Assembly: GCF_013375935.1 (NCBI RefSeq)
Contig: NZ_CP056117.1
Location: 4,650,001-4,714,000 of the forward strand
Source of the DNA: Enterobacter cloacae
GTDB taxonomy: Bacteria; Pseudomonadota; Gammaproteobacteria; Enterobacterales; Enterobacteriaceae
Direction: 5' to 3'
Length of the DNA: 64,000 nucleotides
The first letter of the stretch is position 1. Each line of letters opens with the position of its first letter. The translations under genes and the position numbers were made by a program. The notes beneath the pieces were generated by a model. That model had not been told where the DNA came from and did no database searches. It was given only the letters and a program-made list of their open reading frames with translations. Positions 9,060-18,074 of the stretch are shown here, one piece after another.

Positions 9060-10559
9060 ATGAGTCTGATATCAGGGTTTGTTAAATCGTTGTCTAAGCT
9101 ATCGATGATTGGTCGCGCCTTAATGCTGCCAATTTCACTGCTTCCCGCCGCTGGCCTGCTGCTGGCCTTCGGCGACAAGTTCCACCTGCCGCTAATGATG
9201 AACGCTGGCGGGGTTATTTTTGATAACCTGCCGATGCTCTTTGCTATCGGCTCTGCCGTGGGCCTGGCATCGGAATCGGGCATCGCTGCCCTCTCTGCGG
9301 CGGTCTCGGTGTTTGTCACCAACATCACCATTAGCACGGTGCTGAGCATTACGCCGGAAATGGCCGCTCAGGGCGGGAAATACGCCATGGTGGTCGGGAT
9401 ACCGACCTTGCAGATGGGCGTCTTTGGCGGGCTGATCTGCGGTATTCTCGCCGCAGGGTGCTATAACCGCTTTCATACCATGCAGCTGCCGGAGTTTCTC
9501 GGCTTCTTCTCCGGCAAGCGTTTTGTGGCAATTGCGACGGCGTTTCTGTCGTTCCTGCTTGGCCTGCTGCTGCCGTACGTCTGGCAGCATATTCAGTCCG
9601 GGATAGACGCCCTGTCCGTAGTGGTGAATGGTGATAACCAGGCGGCCTCGACCTTTATCTTCGGATTCGTGGAGCGCGCGCTGATCCCGCTCGGCCTGCA
9701 TCATATCTGGTATCCGTCCTTCTGGTACTCGTTTGGCGATTACACCACTCAGGCGGGACAGGTGATCCACGGCGACCAGACCATCTGGTTCAAGATGCTT
9801 GAAGAGGGGGTGAAATCGTTCAGCAGCGACACCTACCAGAACGCCGGTAAGTTCATGCAGGGTGAGTTCCCGCTCATGCTGTTTGCGCTCCCTGCGGCGT
9901 GCCTGGCGATGTACCACGAAGCGCACACTAAAAACAAAAAAATCGCGGCCGGTATTCTGTTCTCGGCGGCGCTGACCTGCTTCCTGACGGGGATCACCGA
10001 GCCGGTAGAGTTCACCTTTATTTTCGTGGCCCCGATCCTGTACATCTTCAACGCCGTCATGGCGGGCCTGGCGTACATGACCATGTACCTGATGCACGCG
10101 CATATCGCCAAATCCTTCTCGGCGGGCTTTATCGACTACCTGTCGTTCGGGATCCTGCCGTCGTTTAACGGCTATCAGACCAACTTCCTGAACGCCATCA
10201 TCATCGGCATTCCGATGGCGCTGATCTACTACTTCACGTTCCGCTTTGTGATCCGCCGTTTCGACGTAAAAACACCGGGTCGTACCGAAGTGACCGCTAA
10301 CGTGAATGACAAGTCCGATTCCGAACTTGCCACCGAAATCATCACACTGCTTGGCGGCGCGCAGAACATCGACTCCGTCGGCGCCTGTATCACCCGCCTG
10401 CGTCTTGAAGTGGCGAAGAGCGAGGCGGTGGATAAGGGTGGTCTGAACGGGCTTGGCGCGCGCGGCGTGGTATTCGTCGGCGACAACGGCATACAGGTGA
10501 TTTTCGGTGCCAGAGCACAGTTTATCGCCCAGACCATGTCCACGATGATTGGCAAATAA
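9060..10559 (+). CDS. PTS glucose/maltose-family permease EIIBC (MalX-like)
   Basis: A 499-residue sugar permease of the PTS glucose superfamily. The membrane EIIC domain spans about residues 1-400, with the ITEPVEFTFIFVAPILYIFNA signature. The EIIB domain at about 420-499 has the phosphorylated cysteine at Cys443 in DSVGACITRLRLEV. There is no EIIA domain, so it probably borrows EIIA-Glc (Crr). It imports and phosphorylates a sugar; the overall make-up is closest to MalX, but the substrate is unknown. No metabolic enzyme accompanies it. It is inserted between ybcJ and ybcI, which are neighbours in E. coli. The ribosome binding site is a GGGGGAAG run. Confidence 0.88.
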   Translation: MSLISGFVKSLSKLSMIGRALMLPISLLPAAGLLLAFGDKFHLPLMMNAGGVIFDNLPMLFAIGSAVGLASESGIAALSAAVSVFVTNITISTVLSITPEMAAQGGKYAMVVGIPTLQMGVFGGLICGILAAGCYNRFHTMQLPEFLGFFSGKRFVAIATAFLSFLLGLLLPYVWQHIQSGIDALSVVVNGDNQAASTFIFGFVERALIPLGLHHIWYPSFWYSFGDYTTQAGQVIHGDQTIWFKMLEEGVKSFSSDTYQNAGKFMQGEFPLMLFALPAACLAMYHEAHTKNKKIAAGILFSAALTCFLTGITEPVEFTFIFVAPILYIFNAVMAGLAYMTMYLMHAHIAKSFSAGFIDYLSFGILPSFNGYQTNFLNAIIIGIPMALIYYFTFRFVIRRFDVKTPGRTEVTANVNDKSDSELATEIITLLGGAQNIDSVGACITRLRLEVAKSEAVDKGGLNGLGARGVVFVGDNGIQVIFGARAQFIAQTMSTMIGK

Positions 10560-10642
10560 TAAGATGCCTGAAGGAGGCGTCTCCTGTACGCTGGGGGACG
10601 CGTCTTATCCGGCTGATATTCGGTACATTTCAGGGAGCGGTT

Positions 10643-11659
10643 TTGAAGAAAGTCAGCATTATTGATGTTGCAAAGCATGCGGGCGTGTCGGTCTCCACCG
10701 TCTCGCTGGTGCTGCGCCAGAAAGGAAAAATCTCAGAAGCGACGATCGGGAAGGTCAATGCTGCCATCGATACGCTGGGCTATGTTCATAACGTCGCCGC
10801 TGCCAACCTCCGCGCCAACACCTCCAACGTAATCGGCCTGATCCTGCGAGACTTTAGCGACAGCTTTTCCATCAAGGTGATGGCGAGCATCGTCCAGGAG
10901 CTGGAGAAGCAGGGCTATATGGTTTTTCTCGGTCAGCCGCTGAACGACGGTGAACACCTTGAGCGGACCCTGCTCTCTTTTAAGCAGCAGGGCGTGGCGG
11001 GTGTTATCTACCTGGCGTCGGATACCCGCACCGCAGCGCTGCCGGAACACATTCGCCAGTGCCCGCTTCCGCTTGTCGCGGTGTCGCAGTCTTTGCTGGA
11101 CGAGAAATGCAACCTGGTCATGCGCGATAACCGCCAGGCGGCGAGCCTGGCCGCTCGTTACCTAATCGGGCGCGGGCACCGCAACATCGCCTACATCGGG
11201 GGGCGCGACGGCTGCCGCATCCGCGAGGAACGTCTGCTCGGTTTTCGCAGCGCGATGACGCAAAACGGGCTGGTCTGGCGTGACGACTACTCCCCGGCCT
11301 GCACCGACGACACGCGGGCGGCTGCACTGGTGACTCGCCAGCTGCTGGAGAAGAACAATACGATTACCGCCCTGCTCTGCCACTCGCCTGATGCAATGAT
11401 CGGCTCGATAACCGGCATTCACCAGGTGGGGCGTACGGTGGGGAAAGATGTCTTCTTGACGCAGCAGGTGGCGCTGATTGGTTTTGAAGATATGCTCCAC
11501 GTGAACCTCACGTCACCGTCGTTTACCTACGTTTCGTCTGCCAGTGAAGAGACGGGCCGCCAGGCCGCGGGGTTGATGATCCGCAAGCTAAAAGCACCTG
11601 AGCTGCAAACCCAGCGCATTACCCTCTCCGGGCAGCTTATCGCGCGCGAGTCGGCGTAA
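10643..11659 (+). CDS. LacI-family transcriptional regulator (MalI-like)
   Basis: A 338-residue repressor. The N-terminal helix-turn-helix (about residues 3-25: SIIDVAKHAGVSVSTVSLVLR) and hinge helix (AAANLRANTSNVIGLI) precede a periplasmic-binding-like ligand domain ending in FTYVSSASEETGRQAA. It uses a TTG start at 10643 with CAGGGAG upstream. It lies 83 bases behind the EIIBC gene on the same strand. In E. coli, malI is divergent from malX, so this order differs. It very likely controls the EIIBC gene through the palindromes at 8988-9016. The effector is unknown. Confidence 0.85.
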   Translation: MKKVSIIDVAKHAGVSVSTVSLVLRQKGKISEATIGKVNAAIDTLGYVHNVAAANLRANTSNVIGLILRDFSDSFSIKVMASIVQELEKQGYMVFLGQPLNDGEHLERTLLSFKQQGVAGVIYLASDTRTAALPEHIRQCPLPLVAVSQSLLDEKCNLVMRDNRQAASLAARYLIGRGHRNIAYIGGRDGCRIREERLLGFRSAMTQNGLVWRDDYSPACTDDTRAAALVTRQLLEKNNTITALLCHSPDAMIGSITGIHQVGRTVGKDVFLTQQVALIGFEDMLHVNLTSPSFTYVSSASEETGRQAAGLMIRKLKAPELQTQRITLSGQLIARESA

Positions 11660-11732
11660 AATCAGAATTTAGCACGGGTTTGCCGGAAGGAAACTGCTGC
11701 TATATTTCCATGATTTGCCATGGATAAATGCA

Positions 11733-12254
11733 ATGCCTACCGTTATCACCCACGCCGCTGTTCCCCTGTGTCTGGGCTTAGGGCTCGGAACAAAAATCAT
11801 CCCTCCCCGCCTGTTGTTTGTCGGGATCGTCCTCGCCATGCTGCCGGATGCCGACGTGCTGGCGTTTAAATTCGGCGTTGCCTACGGCAATATTTTCGGC
11901 CACCGGGGCTTTACCCATTCGCTGCTGTTTGCCTTTGTGGTGCCCATACTCTGCGTGCTGGCGGGTCGACGATGGTTCAGGGCCAGCCTGACGCGCTGCT
12001 GGCTGTTTTTAACCGTGTCGCTGCTGTCGCACAGCCTGCTGGATTCTGTTACCACCGGCGGGAAAGGCGTCGGCTGGCTGTGGCCATGGTCAGATGAACG
12101 CTTCTTTGCGCCGTGGCAGGTCATAAAAGTCGCGCCGTTTGCGCTGTCGCGCTATACCACGCCGTACGGGCATCAGGTCATTATTTCGGAACTGCTGTGG
12201 GTGTGGCTGCCGGGGGCGGTGCTGATGGGATTGCTGTGGTGGAAGCGGAGGTAA
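11733..12254 (+). CDS. ybcI: Inner membrane protein YbcI (DUF457, putative metal-dependent hydrolase)
   Basis: A 173-residue protein with about four hydrophobic segments and the family's histidine/aspartate signatures: ITHA near the N-terminus, LPDADVLAF, and HRGFTHSLLFAF, where His and Asp probably bind metal. It matches E. coli YbcI closely, and the family resembles LexA-regulated YdjM and other membrane-bound hydrolases; no activity is established. The start at 11733 (MPTVITHA) is preferred over an upstream TTG because it fits the family's N-terminus. A terminator follows at 12259. Confidence 0.9.
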   Translation: MPTVITHAAVPLCLGLGLGTKIIPPRLLFVGIVLAMLPDADVLAFKFGVAYGNIFGHRGFTHSLLFAFVVPILCVLAGRRWFRASLTRCWLFLTVSLLSHSLLDSVTTGGKGVGWLWPWSDERFFAPWQVIKVAPFALSRYTTPYGHQVIISELLWVWLPGAVLMGLLWWKRR

Positions 12255-12258
12255 AAGC

Positions 12259-12285
12259 AAAACGGCAACTCACGTTGCCGTTTTT
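12259..12285 (+). terminator. Rho-independent terminator after ybcI
   Basis: Stem AACGGCAAC (12261-12269) pairs with GTTGCCGTT (12274-12282) around a 4-base loop. A T run follows (five Ts from 12281) and an A run precedes, so it may work in both directions, ending ybcI and the opposing cysS. Almost the same hairpin recurs after mnmH at 17981. Confidence 0.85.
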
Positions 12286-12295
12286 AGTGTTTGCA

Positions 12296-12328
12296 CCCTC
12301 TCCCTGTGGGAGAGGGCTGGGGTGAGGG
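12296..12328. repeat. GGGAGAGGG-family repeat between ybcI and cysS
   Basis: Arms CCCTCTCCC (12296-12304) and GGGAGAGGG (12308-12316) with a 3-base loop, followed by CTGGGGTGAGGG. It lies in the convergent ybcI/cysS gap directly beyond the ybcI terminator. It is oriented opposite to the copy after ybcJ. Confidence 0.85.
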
Positions 12329-12346
12329 CATCAGCGCGCACCAGAC

Positions 12347-13732
12347 TTACTTACGACGCCAGGTGGTACCCTGCGGGCCGTCTTCCAGAATAATACCCAT
12401 CTCGGTCAGTCGGTTACGCGCCGCATCCGCTGCCGCCCAGTCTTTCGCCTGACGCGCCTCGAAACGCGCCTTAATCAGCGCTTCGATTTCCGCCACTTCG
12501 CCGTCGTCCGCCTGCGCGCCGCTTTGCAGGAACACGTCCGGCTCCTGCTCCAGCAGGCCGAGCACGGAAGAGAGCTTACGCAGATGAGACGCCAGCGCAT
12601 TGGCCGCTGCCATGTCCTCTGACTTCAGGCGGTTCACCTCACGCGCCATGTCGAACAGCACCGAGTAGGCTTCCGGCGTGTTGAAGTCGTCGTTCATAAC
12701 CTCAATGAAGCGGGCTTCGAACGCCTCGCCGCCTGCGGCCGGAACAGACCGGTCGGTGCCGCGCAGGGCGGTGTACAGACGCTCGAGCGCAGAGCGCGCC
12801 TGCTTCAGGTTCTCTTCGCTGTAGTTCAGCTGGCTGCGGTAGTGGCCGGACATCAGGAAGTAGCGCACGGTTTCCGCGTCGTAATACTTCAGCACGTCAC
12901 GCACGGTGAAGAAGTTGCCCAGCGATTTAGACATCTTCTCGCGATCCACCATCACCATCCCGGAGTGCATCCAGTAGTTCACGTACTCGCCGCCGTGCGC
13001 GCAGGTAGACTGCGCGATTTCGTTTTCGTGGTGCGGGAACATCAGATCCGAACCGCCCCCGTGAATGTCGAAATGGTTACCCAGCTGTTTGCAGTTCATC
13101 GCTGAACACTCAATGTGCCAGCCCGGACGGCCTTCGCCCCACGGGGATGGCCAGCTTGGTTCGCCCTCTTTGGACATCTTCCACAGCACGAAGTCCATCG
13201 GGTTACGCTTCACGTCAACCACGTCAACGCGCGCACCGGCCTGGAGCTGCTCCAGATCCTGACGGGAAAGCGCACCGTAGGTTGGATCCGTCGGCACCGA
13301 GAACATGACGTCGCCGTTGTCCGCCACATAGGCGTGACCGCGCGCGATCAGCTTTTCGGTGATCTCGATAATTTCATGAATGTGGTGGGTTGCGCGCGGC
13401 TCGCTGTCCGGGCGCAGAATATTTAAGGCGTCAAAGTCCTTGTGCATTTCAGCGATCATGCGATCCACCAGCGCCACAAAGCTTTCGCCATTTTCATTAG
13501 CGCGCTTAATGATCTTGTCGTCGATGTCGGTGATGTTGCGCACATACTTCAGGTTATAGCCCAGGAAGCGCAGGTAGCGTGACACCACATCGAACGCGAC
13601 AAAGGTACGGCCATGGCCGATATGACAGAGATCGTAAACCGTAATACCACACACGTACATGCCGACTTCCCCGGCATGGATAGGTTTAAATTCCTCTTTT
13701 TGGCGCGTCATTGTATTAAAGATTTTTAACAT
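12347..13732 (-). CDS. cysS: Cysteinyl-tRNA synthetase
   Basis: A 461-residue class I aminoacyl-tRNA synthetase, the same length as the E. coli enzyme. It charges tRNA-Cys in the cytosol. Visible features: zinc ligand Cys in [19 protein letters not shown] with the HIGH motif (residues about 37-40), further zinc-site residues in GWHIECSAM and HHENEIAQS, and the KMSKS motif. A C-terminal anticodon-binding helical domain ends in [10 protein letters not shown]. The start at 13732 (MLKIFNT) is chosen by family length; the open frame extends 64 codons further into the ppiB promoter region. It is divergent from ppiB. Confidence 0.97.
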   Translation of the reverse strand: MLKIFNTMTRQKEEFKPIHAGEVGMYVCGITVYDLCHIGHGRTFVAFDVVSRYLRFLGYNLKYVRNITDIDDKIIKRANENGESFVALVDRMIAEMHKDFDALNILRPDSEPRATHHIHEIIEITEKLIARGHAYVADNGDVMFSVPTDPTYGALSRQDLEQLQAGARVDVVDVKRNPMDFVLWKMSKEGEPSWPSPWGEGRPGWHIECSAMNCKQLGNHFDIHGGGSDLMFPHHENEIAQSTCAHGGEYVNYWMHSGMVMVDREKMSKSLGNFFTVRDVLKYYDAETVRYFLMSGHYRSQLNYSEENLKQARSALERLYTALRGTDRSVPAAGGEAFEARFIEVMNDDFNTPEAYSVLFDMAREVNRLKSEDMAAANALASHLRKLSSVLGLLEQEPDVFLQSGAQADDGEVAEIEALIKARFEARQAKDWAAADAARNRLTEMGIILEDGPQGTTWRRK

Positions 13733-13907
13733 CGAAGATTCCATGTAAACACGTGTGTGGATTGTTTGTTCCTTATAATACCCATAATTGGGAGCACGGT
13801 CAGCACACAATGCAAGGTGATCGTGTCCTGTGGTTATGCTATAACAAGCCCCTATATGTGACCCGAGCACGGGTCGACGCACCACAATAACGGAACAGGA
13901 TGCAAAA

Positions 13908-14402
13908 ATGGTTACTTTCCACACTAATCATGGCGATATCGTAATCAAAACCTTTGATGACAAAGCGCCTGAAACAGTTAAAAACTTCCTGGACTACTGC
14001 CGCGAAGGTTTCTACAACAACACTATCTTCCACCGTGTGATCAACGGCTTTATGATCCAGGGCGGCGGTTTCGAGCCTGGCATGCGCCAGAAAGAGACCA
14101 AAGAAGCGATCAAAAACGAAGCGAACAACGGCCTGAAAAACACCCGTGGTACGCTGGCAATGGCCCGTACTCAGGCCCCGCACTCTGCAACCGCACAGTT
14201 CTTCATTAACGTGGCGGACAACGACTTCCTGAACTTCTCTGGCGAAAGCCTGCAGGGCTGGGGCTACTGCGTGTTCGCCGAAGTGGTTGAAGGAATGGAC
14301 GTGGTCGACAAGATCAAAGCCGTTTCTACTGGCCGCAGCGGCATGCACCAGGACGTTCCTAAAGAAGACGTTGTGATCACAAGCGTGACCGTCAGCGAGT
14401 AA
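13908..14402 (+). CDS. ppiB: Cytoplasmic peptidyl-prolyl isomerase B
   Basis: A 164-residue cyclophilin. The catalytic region [18 protein letters not shown] and the later segment [17 protein letters not shown] are the family's hallmark motifs. No signal peptide is present, consistent with the cytoplasmic isoform. It catalyses cis-trans isomerisation of prolyl bonds during protein folding. It is divergent from cysS and is followed after 3 bases by lpxH, as in E. coli, so the two are likely cotranscribed. The ribosome binding site is CAGGA upstream of ATG 13908. Confidence 0.97.
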   Translation: MVTFHTNHGDIVIKTFDDKAPETVKNFLDYCREGFYNNTIFHRVINGFMIQGGGFEPGMRQKETKEAIKNEANNGLKNTRGTLAMARTQAPHSATAQFFINVADNDFLNFSGESLQGWGYCVFAEVVEGMDVVDKIKAVSTGRSGMHQDVPKEDVVITSVTVSE

Positions 14403-14405
14403 TTC

Positions 14406-15128
14406 GTGGCGACACTCTTTATTGCGGATCTGCATCTGCAAACGGAAGAACCGGCGATTACCGCCGGTTTTCTGCGTTTTTTACGCGGTGAAGCGAAAAG
14501 CGCCGACGCGCTGTACATTCTGGGCGACCTGTTTGAAGCCTGGATCGGCGACGACGATCCGAACCCGCTGCACCGTGAAATGGCAGCCGCCATCAAAGCG
14601 CTGGTTGATAACGGTGTCCCCTGCTATTTCATTCACGGCAACCGTGATTTTCTGATCGGCAAACGCTATGCCCGCGAGAGCGGCATGCTGCTGCTGCCGG
14701 AAGAACAGGTGCTCGACCTCTATGGCCGCAAGGTGTTGATCATGCACGGCGACACGCTTTGCACCGACGATACCGGCTATCTGGCGTTTCGCGCCAGGGT
14801 CCACACCCCGTGGATCCAAAAACTGTTTCTCGCTCTGCCGCTCTTTATCCGCAGCCGCATCGCCGCCAGAATGCGCGCGGGCAGCAAAGCCGCCAACAGC
14901 AGTAAGTTGATGACCATCATGGACGTTAACCCGCAGGCGGTGGTTAGCGTGATGGAGAAGCATCGCGTCCAGTGGCTGATCCACGGTCATACCCATCGCC
15001 CCGACGTGCACTCCCTTGTCGCCAACGGCGAGCCCGCCCATCGCGTGGTTTTAGGCGCGTGGCATAGCGAAGGATCAATGGTAAAAGTCACGCCGGAAGG
15101 TGTGGAGCTGATCTCCTTCCCGTTTTAA
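14406..15128 (+). CDS. lpxH: UDP-2,3-diacylglucosamine diphosphatase LpxH
   Basis: A 240-residue metallophosphatase that cleaves UDP-2,3-diacylglucosamine to lipid X, the fourth step of lipid A synthesis at the inner membrane. The di-metal site motifs are all visible: [18 protein letters not shown] and HGHTHRP. It starts with GTG at 14406, three bases after the ppiB stop, which suggests translational coupling. The length equals E. coli LpxH. Confidence 0.96.
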   Translation: MATLFIADLHLQTEEPAITAGFLRFLRGEAKSADALYILGDLFEAWIGDDDPNPLHREMAAAIKALVDNGVPCYFIHGNRDFLIGKRYARESGMLLLPEEQVLDLYGRKVLIMHGDTLCTDDTGYLAFRARVHTPWIQKLFLALPLFIRSRIAARMRAGSKAANSSKLMTIMDVNPQAVVSVMEKHRVQWLIHGHTHRPDVHSLVANGEPAHRVVLGAWHSEGSMVKVTPEGVELISFPF

Positions 15129-15160
15129 CGGCTTCTCGTCTTTTCGCCCATTTCTCAACC

Positions 15161-15176
15161 ACGCAACCGTTTTCCT
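15161..15176 (+). promoter_or_regulatory. PurR operator upstream of purE
   Basis: ACGCAACCGTTTTCCT matches the PurR consensus ACGCAAACGTTTTCGT at 13 of 16 positions and sits 72 bases before the purE start, in the same place as the E. coli purEK operator. It predicts repression of purEK when hypoxanthine or guanine is abundant. Confidence 0.8.
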
Positions 15177-15247
15177 TGCCGGTATTACATGCTATTCTCT
15201 GTGCCCTCGAAAGCAGTGTGTTCCGCACCACAGGAGTTTTAAGACGC

Positions 15248-15757
15248 ATGTCTTCCCGCAATAATCCGGCGCGTGTCGCCATCGTGATGGGGTCCAAAAG
15301 CGACTGGGCTACCATGCAGTTCGCCGCCGAAATCTTTGAAATCCTGAATGTTCCGCACCACGTAGAAGTGGTTTCCGCACACCGCACGCCGGACAAACTG
15401 TTCAGCTTCGCCGAAAGCGCCGAAGAGAACGGTTACGAGGTGATCGTTGCCGGTGCGGGCGGCGCGGCACATCTGCCGGGCATGATTGCCGCTAAAACGC
15501 TGGTGCCGGTACTGGGTGTGCCGGTACAGAGCGCCGCATTAAGCGGAGTCGACAGCCTCTATTCTATCGTCCAGATGCCGCGCGGCATTCCCGTCGGCAC
15601 GCTGGCAATTGGCAAAGCGGGTGCGGCAAACGCCGCGCTGCTGGCGGCGCAGATCCTTGCCACCCACGATAAAGACCTCCACCAGGGCCTGGCGGACTGG
15701 CGTAAAGCCCAGACCGATGAGGTGCTGGATAACCCGGATCCGCGGGGTGCGGCATGA
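15248..15757 (+). CDS. purE: N5-carboxyaminoimidazole ribonucleotide mutase PurE
   Basis: A 169-residue class I PurE that moves the carboxyl group of N5-CAIR to C4, giving CAIR in de novo purine synthesis. The phosphate-binding [10 protein letters not shown] loop and the catalytic His in SAHRTPDKL are visible, as are [11 protein letters not shown] and the PVQSAALSG segment. The start at 15248 ([10 protein letters not shown]) fits the family; a longer upstream frame runs through the promoter. It overlaps purK by 4 bases and is preceded by a PurR operator. Confidence 0.97.
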   Translation: MSSRNNPARVAIVMGSKSDWATMQFAAEIFEILNVPHHVEVVSAHRTPDKLFSFAESAEENGYEVIVAGAGGAAHLPGMIAAKTLVPVLGVPVQSAALSGVDSLYSIVQMPRGIPVGTLAIGKAGAANAALLAAQILATHDKDLHQGLADWRKAQTDEVLDNPDPRGAA

Positions 15758-16821
15758 AGCAGGTTTGCGTTCTCGGTAACGGTCAGCTTGGCCGTATGCT
15801 GCGCCAGGCCGGTGAACCGCTGGGTATTTCCGTCTGGCCGGTCGGACTGGATGCCGAACCGGAAGCCGTGCCGTTCCATCAGAGCGTGATCACCGCCGAG
15901 ATTGAACGCTGGCCGGAAACCGCCCTGACGCGTGAACTGGCGCGCCATAACGCCTTTGTAAACCGCGACGTGTTCCCGATCGTTGCCGACCGCCTGACGC
16001 AAAAGCAGCTTTTCGACAAGCTCGGGCTGGCAACCGCGCCGTGGCAGCTGCTGTCCGATAAAAGCGAGTGGAGCGACGTCTTCGCGATGCTGGGCGAGCT
16101 GGCGATTGTGAAGCGGCGCGTCGGCGGCTACGACGGTCGCGGGCAGTGGCGTCTGCGCGCGCACGAGACCGCAGAGCTGCCGGATGACTGCTACGGCGAG
16201 TGCATCGTTGAGCAGGGGATTAACTTCAGCGGCGAAGTGTCGCTGGTTGGCGCGCGCGGCCACGACGGCCGTACGGTTTTTTATCCCCTCACGCACAACC
16301 TGCATCAGGACGGCATTCTGCGCACCAGCGTCGTCTTCCCGCAGGCCAATGCTGACCAGCAGGCGCAGGCGGAGGAGATGCTTTCAGCCATCATGCACGA
16401 GCTGGGCTACGTGGGCGTTATGGCGATGGAGTGTTTCGTCACGCCGTCGGGTCTGCTGATTAACGAACTGGCCCCGCGCGTACACAACAGCGGCCACTGG
16501 ACGCAAAACGGCGCCTCCATCAGCCAGTTTGAGCTGCACCTGCGCGCCATTACCGACCTGCCCCTGCCGCAGCCGGTGGTAACCAGCCCGTCGGTGATGA
16601 TCAACCTGATCGGCACCGATCTGAACTACGACTGGCTGAAGCTGCCGCTGGTGCACCTGCACTGGTACGACAAAGAGGTTCGCGCGGGCCGTAAGGTGGG
16701 CCACCTCAACCTGAACGACACCGATACCGATCGCCTGAGCGCCACCCTGGAAGCGATTGTCCCTCTGCTGCCGCCAGAGTACGCGAGCGGCATTGTCTGG
16801 GCACAATCAAAGCTCAGGTAA
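15754..16821 (+). CDS. purK: N5-carboxyaminoimidazole ribonucleotide synthetase PurK
   Basis: A 355-residue ATP-grasp enzyme that carboxylates AIR with bicarbonate and ATP to give N5-CAIR, the substrate for PurE. The N-terminal dinucleotide-like fold begins [14 protein letters not shown]. The ATP-grasp core includes [28 protein letters not shown] and the metal-binding [14 protein letters not shown]. Its ATG overlaps the purE stop (ATGA), so the pair is translationally coupled. Confidence 0.97.
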   Translation: MKQVCVLGNGQLGRMLRQAGEPLGISVWPVGLDAEPEAVPFHQSVITAEIERWPETALTRELARHNAFVNRDVFPIVADRLTQKQLFDKLGLATAPWQLLSDKSEWSDVFAMLGELAIVKRRVGGYDGRGQWRLRAHETAELPDDCYGECIVEQGINFSGEVSLVGARGHDGRTVFYPLTHNLHQDGILRTSVVFPQANADQQAQAEEMLSAIMHELGYVGVMAMECFVTPSGLLINELAPRVHNSGHWTQNGASISQFELHLRAITDLPLPQPVVTSPSVMINLIGTDLNYDWLKLPLVHLHWYDKEVRAGRKVGHLNLNDTDTDRLSATLEAIVPLLPPEYASGIVWAQSKLR

Positions 16822-16907
16822 GCCCTATCTGCGCCGGGGAGTTGACCTTCCCCTTCCCCGGCGTACAATTCCCGCCCATTGCTGCTCAGTTTTCTTCTGG
16901 AATCACC

Positions 16908-17978
16908 ATGAACGATGGAACGGACTATCGCGCGATCCTCGCGTCTGATACCCCATTAATCGACGTTCGCGCGCCGATCGAATTTGCCCAGGGTGCGATG
17001 CCTGGCGCACTCAACCTGCCCTTAATGAACGACGACGAGCGCGCCGCCGTCGGCACCTGCTACAAGCGTCAGGGTCCCGACGCCGCGCTGGCGCTCGGCC
17101 ATAGCCTGGTAAACGGCGAAACGCGTGAGGCGCGGATCGGCGCCTGGCGCGAAGCCTGCCTTGCTCACCCTGAGGGCTACCTGTGCTGCGCGCGCGGCGG
17201 CCAGCGTTCACATATTTCACAGGCCTGGCTGAAGGAGGCGGGTATCGACTATCCGCTGATCCGCGGCGGCTATAAGGCCCTGCGTCAGACGGCGATTCAG
17301 GTCACCGCCGAGCAGTCGCAAAAGCCGATGGTGCTTATCGGCGGCTGTACCGGAAACGGAAAAACGCTGCTGGTGAAGCAGCATGCGCAGGGTATCGATC
17401 TGGAAGGGCTGGCGCACCACCGCGGCTCATCGTTTGGCCGCACGCTCACGCCGCAGCTTTCACAGGCGAGCTTCGAGAATCACCTTGCCGTCGCGCTGCT
17501 GAAAAAAGACGCCGCGCGCTGGGTGCTGGAGGATGAAGGCCGGATGATTGGCTCTAACCACCTGCCGGAATGCCTGCGTGACCGCATGGCTGAAGCCCCT
17601 ATCGTGGTGGTCGAAGATTCGTTTGAGATCCGTCTTGAGCGCCTGCGCGAGGAGTATTTCGACCACATGTGGGCAGATTTTTCTGCCGCCTACGGGGATG
17701 AAGCAGGATGGAAGGCGTACAGCGAGTATCTCCACCACGGCCTGTTCGCCATTCGCCGCCGGCTCGGGCTGCAGCGCTTCGCGGAGTTTACGGCGCTGCT
17801 GGACGCAGCCCTAGCCGAGCAGCAGCGTACCGGCAGCACTGACGCGCACTTCAGCTGGCTTGTGCCGCTCCTGAACGACTATTACGATCCGATGTACGGC
17901 TATCAGCTGGAGAAAAAGGCGGAGAAGATTGTCTATCGTGGGACGTATGGCGAGGTCGCTGACTGGCTTAATCGCTAA
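16908..17978 (+). CDS. mnmH: tRNA 2-selenouridine synthase MnmH (SelU)
   Basis: A 356-residue protein that replaces sulfur by selenium in the wobble 2-thiouridine of certain tRNAs using selenophosphate. It has an N-terminal rhodanese domain with the catalytic cysteine at about residue 94 ([11 protein letters not shown]) and a P-loop domain with the Walker A motif GGCTGNGKT near residue 148. The ATG at 16908 is chosen over an upstream frame because it gives the family's N-terminus. E. coli has allantoin and Rhs genes beyond this gene (ybbB); here a porin follows instead. Confidence 0.93.
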   Translation: MNDGTDYRAILASDTPLIDVRAPIEFAQGAMPGALNLPLMNDDERAAVGTCYKRQGPDAALALGHSLVNGETREARIGAWREACLAHPEGYLCCARGGQRSHISQAWLKEAGIDYPLIRGGYKALRQTAIQVTAEQSQKPMVLIGGCTGNGKTLLVKQHAQGIDLEGLAHHRGSSFGRTLTPQLSQASFENHLAVALLKKDAARWVLEDEGRMIGSNHLPECLRDRMAEAPIVVVEDSFEIRLERLREEYFDHMWADFSAAYGDEAGWKAYSEYLHHGLFAIRRRLGLQRFAEFTALLDAALAEQQRTGSTDAHFSWLVPLLNDYYDPMYGYQLEKKAEKIVYRGTYGEVADWLNR

Positions 17979-17980
17979 AA

Positions 17981-18003
17981 GACGGCAACCACGTTGCCGC
18001 TTT
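17981..18003 (+). terminator. Terminator-like hairpin after mnmH
   Basis: Stem CGGCAAC (17983-17989) and GTTGCCG (17993-17999) around a 3-base loop, followed by CTTT. The U run is short, so it may be a weak terminator. The hairpin is nearly identical to the ybcI terminator at 12259, and both are followed about 10 bases later by a GGGAGAGGG repeat. Confidence 0.7.
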
Positions 18004-18014
18004 AAGCGTTTGTT

Positions 18015-18046
18015 CCCTCTCCCCGTGGGAGAGGGCCAGGGTGAGG
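18015..18046. repeat. GGGAGAGGG-family repeat between mnmH and the porin gene
   Basis: CCCTCTCCC (18015-18023) and GGGAGAGGG (18027-18035) around CGT, followed by CCAGGGTGAGG and CATCAGGCCGCAC. Same orientation and flanks as the copy at 12296. It lies in a convergent gap. Confidence 0.85.
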
Positions 18047-18074
18047 ACATCAGGCCGCACCCTGTGGTTCAACC

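Noticed and set aside
9192..10103. A 303-codon open frame on the minus strand
   Set aside because: Antisense to the PTS EIIC domain, rich in Arg/His, no motif.
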